A stretch of 64,000 bases of DNA from Austropuccinia psidii (Eukaryota; Basidiomycota; Pucciniomycetes; Pucciniales; Sphaerophragmiaceae), in the NCBI GenBank assembly GCA_023105745.1, contig JALGQZ010000005.1, positions 1,860,001-1,924,000 of the forward strand, in the 5' to 3' direction. Made by a program: the position numbers and the translations under genes. The notes below the pieces were generated by a model. That model was given only the letters and a program-made list of their open reading frames with translations, was not told the DNA's origin and did not search any database. Below, piece after piece: positions 57,254 to 64,000 of this stretch; within the stretch, counting starts at the first letter, position 1; every line of letters begins with the position of its first letter.

Positions 57254-58972
57254 TGTCACAGGGGCTCTTGGAAGAAGAGGGCCTGGCACTCAGGAATCAA
57301 GAACTCACTTGGAGGGCTCCAAAGATAAAAGAATAATAAGAATGAATTTCTTTAAGAAAGAATAAAGGGGAAAACAAGTATGCCAAAAGATGAGATAAGA
57401 AAAGATGAAGCCAATGGCCAAAGATATAAAGAAGCCAAAAGCCAAGAAGCCAACCAAGTGAATCCTCAATTCACTGTTTCAACCTGCCAGAAAAGGAAAT
57501 GGAATTAGTATAAGGATATGACCACCAATATCCACTGGACAGGCGAGGAAATAAAAGAAAAGGGTGCTGAATGACTGACTTAAGATTATCAGTATTAACT
57601 TTAATAAGGTAAAAGAAAATAAGGATAAAAAATAAATCCACTATATTAATTAACTGGGGAAAAAGTCCCCAGGTGCTGAAAGGTGGCCAGTATATGTGAA
57701 AAGCTGGAAGGTTGATCCTGGAAGGTGGATCAATGACTGTATTGCCCGAATCGGGAAATACAGTTCTGGCCATCTTGAAATTTGAACTGTGTGATGGAAT
57801 TCACACAGTGGAATAAGAAATGGCCCAATTGGGCCAAGGCCATACAGGTTGATTGAATAAGGCCTGTACGGATGAATTGGGTTGTCCAAGGAGTATTGAA
57901 TACTTGATGTCTTGACAACTGATTTGAATTATGTAATACCTCTTGCGAATTGACCTTAGAATAATCCTGAATGAATTGTACCAACCCAACTCCTGCAGAT
58001 ACAGGTGGTTGGGATCCTTGAATGATCTTCTGAATTACCGCCATGGATTGCCAGACTGATAAGCTGAAAAGTCCTCCTTCGGAAATGGGCGTTGGAATTA
58101 TGGACCTTGAAATGGAAAGGTGGAAATGGGTCCTGAAAACGTCACCATTAGATTGCTGAGTAAAAATGGTGCATAATGGTATATAATACCATATATGCAC
58201 CACACCTGCAATCTTGAGTACGGAGTGCATGAAGGAAAGGAAAGAATTCCCCTTAAGTTGAGGGAAATGCTTGTTGAGATGATTTGGTGGCCTCTGGTGG
58301 TTGCCAGAGGCCATGACGGTGAAGTTGGTCCATGGTGGTCCAGGGCCAAAAATGGGTCCTACGGGATTTTTGGCCAAAAATGGATCCAAGGTGTTTTTGG
58401 TCCAATTTGGGTCCAAGGGATTGGTGGCCAAAAATGGCTCAGGTGGGCCCAATTGTGGTTTGGGACCCACCTGGCCTTGGGGGCTAGGTGGCTGCCCCCT
58501 TTGGCCCCTTTTGGCCTCATTGGATTAGGCCAAAAGGGGCCTAACCCGCCTACGGACCGCGGACCGCGGACCATAGAAGCCGTGGGGGGCCTAAATGGAC
58601 CAAAAAGGCCATTTAGGCCAAAACCCCCATAATGAAAGGGGTGGCCAGGAAACCAAGGAAGGTGGCCATGGGGCCTGGAAGCCCCTGGAAGACAAAGGGA
58701 CCCCCCAGGCCCAAAAACAGTGATGGAGGCCTGGGGTTGGTGAGGTGGAAATTGGCCAAGAGGGCCAATGACGCAGGATATGGCCTGAGGCCATAAAGGA
58801 TGATGGAGGCCATAAGTGGCCAATGGAATGGGTTATGGCATAAGAGCCATGGAACACCCAAAAGGGGTCAATTGGCCATAAATGATATGACATGGCCAAT
58901 TGGCCCCAACTTGGCTCCAGGTTGGATTGCCGCCGCCATCAAGGAGGAGGGTCAAAATACGTGGTTGTGACA
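57254..58972 (-). repeat. Element I 3' LTR
   Basis: Its plus-strand ends are TGTCACAGGGGC and GTGGTTGTGACA, matching the inverted B LTR. It is rich in GGCC (about 58320-58870) and carries the palindrome near 58167. It is 1719 nt, longer than in B, with more GGCC-rich sequence. Confidence 0.9.
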
Positions 58973-58983
58973 GTACCCCCCTA
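58973..58983 (-). other. Polypurine tract of I
   Basis: The minus strand reads TAGGGGGGTAC before the LTR, identical in kind to B. Confidence 0.75.
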
Positions 58984-59773
58984 CCTTGAATGGTGAGCTC
59001 CTGAGCACCAAGATAAGGTAGAGGCCTGTTGAGGCTAATGAGACGGATTTGACGTAAGGATTCCAGAGGTATTGAATCTTGAAAGGAAGAATTGAACTGA
59101 TAAGCTTGTTGGCATATGAATTGAGGTTGACTTGGTCTTCTCTTGACATTTGGCTTTGACAAAGTTGAAGACATGATTTGACGTAAAGATTTTGGCGTTA
59201 AAGAGTTATAAGAAAAGAAATTTTGAAAGAATATAAAGAGTAAAAGAGAAAAGGAAACAGATATAAAGAGAGAAACAGAAAAAATAAAGAAAATGAAATT
59301 TGAGGAGGAATCCAATCTTCATCACGGATTACGACAATTGATTTTGAAAGTGACCAAGGACCTGGATAAAAGAATTTGATGCCAGGTGCTCACAGAGTGG
59401 CCAAGGTGATGTTTTGACAGATTGTAGACCCCTCAGGGAAGTGCACACCAGGAGAGGAACTTACTTTTAGTAGTTGCCACTCCCGCCAGTGCCATAAATA
59501 AGAAAGCTCTTGATAAATGAATGTGTTGAAAGAATAAAGTCTTGGGAAGGAGAATAAAAAAGGAATGGTCCATTTGCCCAAGTGTAAATGGCCATAAATT
59601 TGGAATTCGGATATTGAAAGCCGGGCCAAAAGGTCTGTGTCCAAATTGAAAAGTGCTCACAGAGTGGCCAAGGTGATGCTTACAACAAAGAAGAGTAGAA
59701 TACCCCTAAAGGTGCATACCAGGAGTGGGACTTGCTTTTGGTAATTCCTCTCCCCACCAAGCACCATAAAAAT
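58984..59773 (-). other. Element I 3' non-coding region with the duplicated module
   Basis: The two modules lie at about 59770-59650 and 59485-59390. Both have TCCTGG, TGCAC and CATCACCTTGGCCACTCTGT on the minus strand; one keeps GTAAGT and the other has GCAAGT. The remainder is purine-rich on the plus strand. No gene. Confidence 0.6.
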
Positions 59774-62700
59774 TCAAGCCATTGAAGAATTGGGTCCTGG
59801 CTTGTCAGGATATAACGAATGAGAATCTTTGACAAGTTCAGGACAATTCTTGAGGTTTTCAGCTGGTTCCCATGTGGATCTTTCTGAATCTTGACTGAAA
59901 CCTTTCCATTCCACCAGATACCATACTTTTCTTCTCTTGAGCTTTGAATCCAGTACTTGAGAGACTTCCCATTCCTCTTCTTCTTCAATAATGATTGGAG
60001 GAGGAGGCTCTTGATGCCGATTTGGGATTGTTGATGTCTTGACTGGTTCCAAGAGTGAGATATGGAAGACTGGGTGGATGGATTTCCATTGAGATGGAAG
60101 CTTGAGGTGGTAAGCATGAGTACTGACTTTCTTCAAGATTGGAAAGGGACCCAACCATCTTCCAGACAGTTTCTTGGTGGGTCTAGTTGATTTGATATTC
60201 TTGGAAGAAAGCCATACCATGTCACCAGGATTGAAAACAGGTGGACTTGCTCTACTTTTATCTGCATACCTCTTAAACCGGTTTATGGCGATTTCAAGTT
60301 CTCTCTTGACATCTTGCTGTACTGATTGGATTTTTGTTGATAACTTTCCAGCAGGAGTATCTTGAGTGATGTGAACTGAATCAAATTGTGGATCTCTTCC
60401 ATAAACAGTAAAAAACGGTGATTGCTTGGTTGAAGAGTGATCAGAATTATTGTAGGCAAATTCAGCCAGAGGGAGGCAGATGTTCCAATCATCTTGATGA
60501 TAACTGACATACATCCGAAGATACTGTTCTAGTATCTGATTTACCCTCTCTGTCTGTCCATCAGTTTCTGGGTGATAAGCAGTTGACAAGTCTCTTGAAA
60601 TCTTGAGCTGCTGACAAAGATTGGTCCAGAAGGAAGAAACAAAAAGGGGACCTCTATCACTAACAATGCTTGAAGGAAGGCCATGCTTTGAGAAGATATT
60701 CTTGATGAATAAATGGGCCAAATCCAAAGAAGTTATTGAAGACATTGTTGGAATAAAAACCGCCATTTTTGAGAATCTGTCCACTATGACAAGGATTGAG
60801 TCAAAAGAATTGGACAGGGGCAGTTGAGTGATGAAATCCATTGAAAGACAAATCCAAGGACCATTTGGAATTGGAAGAGGTTTGAGGAGTCCAAACTTCT
60901 TATGGTGGATATTCTTGTTTCTTGAGCACTGTTGACAGGATGATACATAATCCTTAATGAATTGAGTCATGCCGGACCAGTGGAAATCCCGCTTGACAAG
61001 TTTGAGAGTCTTCTCTTGGCCAGGGTGTCCAGCTAGAGGAGAATCATGATGCTTTTGAAGAATGCTGAGTTGAATTGTGGAGTCACTTCGGACTACCACC
61101 CGATCTTTGAAGAGAAGGAGTTGGGAGGAGGAATCAAGAGAATAATCTTGGACAGATTTACCTTTACCCAAATCTTGAAGGATACTTCTGTACTGAGGAT
61201 CTTGCCATAATTTCTTCTGAATTGAATCAATCAAATTTGAAAAAGAATCCACCTTGACTGCAAAAAACTTTGAGGGTTGAACTTCATCTTGCTTAATGAG
61301 TTGTTGAAAATTCATTGGATTCTTGCTGATGAAATCCTCCCCCCTCTCCGGATAGACGTCGTCCCGACGTGATAAGGCATCTGGAAGAGTTGCTAGGCGG
61401 CCAGGGCGGTAAGTGATTGAAAAATGAAATTCAGATAAGAATTCAGCCCAACGGGCTTGACGGCGAGTAAGGATCTTTGATGACATAAAGTACTGAAGAG
61501 AAGAATGATCGGTGAGAACTTCAAAAGGAGAGGACAGAGAAAGAAGAAAAGCCCTCCAGCGCTTGAGAGCCCAGACTATACCAAGGAGTTCCTTGTCATG
61601 AATTTCATAGTTGAGTTCTGCTGGAATAAGCTTGCGGCTGTCAAAGGCAATGGGATGTTTTCCTGAGTCAGAGACCTGACTCAGTACAGCACCCAAAGCA
61701 TAATCGGATGCATCGGTCTCTACAATGGTCGGTAGAGAAGGATTGAAGTGGGAAAGGATTGGAGCGGTAGTGAAGGCCTCTTTGAGTTGATGAAACTGGC
61801 TAAGAGCTTCCTCATTGAGGGGGAAACAGGAATCTTTCTTGAGGAAACTGGTGAGTGAACTGATTTTCTTTGAATAATTCTTGATGAAACGGCGGTAGAA
61901 GTTGGCAAAGCCAAGGAAGGATTGAAGAGCCTTGAGGTTTCTTGGAGGAGGCCAATTAAGGATCTGCTAGACTTTTGCTTGGTCCATCTTGAGGCCCTCA
62001 GAAGAAACAACATAACCAAGATATTCTACACTAGAGACATGAAAAAGGCATTTAGAAGCCTTGGCAAAAAGGTTATTGGCTCTGAGTCTGGAAAGAACAG
62101 TGGACACATGGGTGACATGTTCTTCCTCAGATTTGGAAAAGACCATAATGTCATCCAAATAAACCACAACAAAAACATCAAGAAGATCTTGGAATATATC
62201 ATTGACAAGATTCTGAAAAGAGGCAGGAGCATTGGTGAGCGCAAATGGCATAACCAAGTACTCAAAACTGCCATATTTAGTTCTGAAGCATGTCAAATGT
62301 TCATCACCCTCCTTGATTCTGAGCAGGTTATATGCACCACGCAAATCAATCTTGGAGAAGATAGAAGAACCATTAAAGACATTAAGAAGCTGGTTCATAG
62401 GAGGAACAGGATATTTGTTCTTCCTAGTGACAGCATTGAGTTTGCGGTAATCAACACACAAACGGAGGCCACCATCTTTCTTTTTAACAAAGAGGACAGG
62501 TGCTCCTGTTGAGGAGGAGCTTGGCCGGATGAAACCTTTCTCTACATTCTCTGAAATGTAGGCCCTGAGTGTATCTGACTCTTGTTTGGATAAAGAGTAG
62601 ATCACCCCAACTGGAGGTAGAGACCGCTCCAGTTTGATATGATGATCACAGGCACGGTGAGGAGGAAGTTTCTCTGCTTTCACCTTGGAGAATACATCCA

Positions 62701-63475
62701 AGTATTGGTGATAAACAGAGGGAACAACCTTCATCACGGTTTCTACTTCTTCTGGCTCTTCCTCTTCATCCCACAACTCCTCCAGGGAGTCATGATAAGA
62801 TGAAGGAGGAAGGTCCATATTCCCAAGGAAGAGATGAAGTGAAGATACAGAATTATCTTCCCCAACATCTTGAATCTCTTTGAAGACTTCATCTCCAGAT
62901 GATGGTAATGACAGATGGGAATTAAGGGAAGGAATATGGACAGAAGATGGAACTGATGGTGTTCTAGAATCACCAACCAGAGCTGCACATGATTTGGCAG
63001 AGGAAGAGTCATTACGGAAGGAATTGGAAGGATCAGAATAGTCCTTTTGATAAGTATTAAAGGTGATCAGCCCTTGCCTCCAATCAATAGAAGGATTAAA
63101 ATGATTGAGAAAGTCAAAGCCCAATATGAGGTCTTCTCCCTTGGGAGTATCAATGACTAAAAAATCCCATTCAAAGCTTGGGAAGGAAGGGAGCTCAACC
63201 ATATATTTAGTATGGTGAGTCACAAATAAGGAAGGGGACTCAGAGGAGTCCAAAATGATAAGAGGAATCTTCTCTGGAAGTTCTGACGTAGTCAATGAGT
63301 ACTTGTGAACAAACTGCTTTGCAATGAATGAGTGTGTAGCACCAGAATGAATGAGAATACTGTAAAAAACATCAGAAAGAGAAGAGAAAACAAAAAATTT
63401 AAGAGAATTCTTGACACCAGTATTCAGAATGCACAATTGTGCTCTGGAAGGAAAACTGTGAAGACCATTGAACAC
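59774..63475 (-). pseudogene. pol: Pol of I, one nonsense codon, protease Asp lost
   Basis: One frame encodes the whole Pol. Protease reads LIHSGATHSF: codon 63349-63347 is CAT (His) where B has GAT (Asp), removing the catalytic residue. Reverse transcriptase is complete to [15 protein letters not shown] (61967-61965) follows QAKV, where B has CAG. RNase H ([15 protein letters not shown]), integrase ([43 protein letters not shown]), GPF module and chromodomain ([20 protein letters not shown]) are well kept. It is in a different frame from gag. Start set by comparison with B; the first codon is not ATG, so frameshifting from gag is likely. Confidence 0.88.
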
Positions 63476-64000
63476 AACATGGTCTTCACTCAGGCTTTTC
63501 CCTGTCTGGGAAATTGGCCTGACAGTTGGGTAAGCTTGTTTTGAGTCCTTTCAAAACAGGACTCAATACTATGCTTCCCACCACAATAGATACATAGACC
63601 CTCCCTGATTCTTCTTTATTTTTCAGAATTCATTAACTTGAAGTCTTTATTCAGCAAAGAAGAATGGGGCTTGTCCCGCTTTTGAAAATGAAATTTCTTC
63701 TTTGGTCTTGAACTTGAAGAAACTTGATGATGAGAAGAGTGAGACTTTGAGGCTTCAGGCTTTTTCTCTTGATGATGATTCTTTTCCTTCTGCCTCTCAT
63801 GGTACCTGGTATCAAGTTCCAGGCTGACGTCCATTAAGTCTTGAAGAGAATCAATGTTTGAAGGATGGGAGGCCAATTGATCCAGAATCCTGGAGGCCAA
63901 ACCCTTCCTGAAATGATGAATAAGAGCCCTTTCACCCCAATCCCCAATTCTTGAAACCAAACTCCTGAAATCGGCAATATACAAAGCAACATGCCCACCT
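63476..64000 (-). CDS. gag: C-terminal part of gag of I, followed by the knuckle
   Basis: The frame enters from the right edge, encodes the end of the capsid-like domain (ADFRSLVSRIGDWGERALI, HFRKGLASRILDQLASHPS) and a basic Lys/His/Ser tail, and stops at TAA 63618-63616 after LMNSEK. Directly after the stop, in frame, lies CIYCGGKHSIESC. B has the same stop and the same knuckle-like motif. The pol frame begins near 63475. Confidence 0.8.

Larger units (their letters stand above)
57254..64000 (-). mobile_element. Element I: fairly young B-family chromovirus, incomplete in window
   Basis: The minus strand shows a 3' LTR (57254-58972), polypurine tract, 3' non-coding region, pol (59774-63475) and the end of gag (63616 to the window end). 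Pol is one frame with a single stop. The insertion target is the LTR of H; AGGGC at 57249-57253 should be the TSD. The 5' LTR lies right of the window. Confidence 0.9.

Overview
The window is a fungal, rust-like (Pucciniales-type) genomic region made entirely of nested Ty3/Gypsy LTR retrotransposons. I see no host gene, tRNA, rRNA or CRISPR array. The assignment rests on chromodomain-bearing Ty3/Gypsy polyproteins, short (60-160 nt) GT-AG introns, very AT-rich LTRs, and a resemblance, from memory only, of several polyproteins to ones annotated in large repeat-rich rust genomes.

Nesting was read from LTR ends and 5-bp target-site duplications (TSDs). Element E (+ strand, about 614 to beyond 49612) is the old outer element. 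Element B (+, 1909-43988, TSD TAAGC/TAAAC) sits in E's 5' LTR. B holds A (+, 2916-12999, TSD CAAGC) and D (+, 13559-25810, TSD CCACT) in its own 5' LTR, and C (-, 29631-39728, TSD AATCC) in its pol gene. D's 3' LTR holds a solo LTR (22080-24004, TSD AAAGA). E's RNase H region is interrupted by F (-, from 49613). F holds a decayed cysteine-rich gene (+, 51234-52443), a solo LTR G (53586-55763, TSD TTGTC) and H (-, from 55949). H's LTR is interrupted by I (-, 57254 to beyond the window end). Bases 1-613 are older LTR debris.

There are two lineages. A, C, D and E (and probably solo LTR G) have long AT-rich LTRs of the TGTGAGCC/TGTCAGCC...TTACA/TGACA type, the same TTTGGGGGCC primer-site-like motif after the LTR, and a Gag with coiled coil, capsid-like region and CCHC knuckle. 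Their Pol runs protease, reverse transcriptase, RNase H, integrase, chromodomain-like end. B, F, H and I have GGCC-rich LTRs starting TGT(C/A)ACAACCAC and a Pol ending in a classical chromodomain. C looks youngest (two 1838-nt LTRs with one difference seen, one open 1974-codon gag-pol frame). A is also young.

The main discovery candidate is in the A/C/D/E lineage. A second protein is encoded in the +1 frame over the 5' part of gag, and appears to be made from a spliced RNA. In A and C a leader intron ends in ...AG|TG, so a leader exon ending in A would create the start codon A|TG across the junction. A second short intron, which contains the gag ATG, joins the small exon in frame to the overlapping ORF. 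Unspliced RNA would give Gag(-Pol) and spliced RNA the accessory protein, an arrangement reminiscent of retroviral accessory genes. The C-terminal motif of this overlapping protein is clearly conserved between C, D and E.
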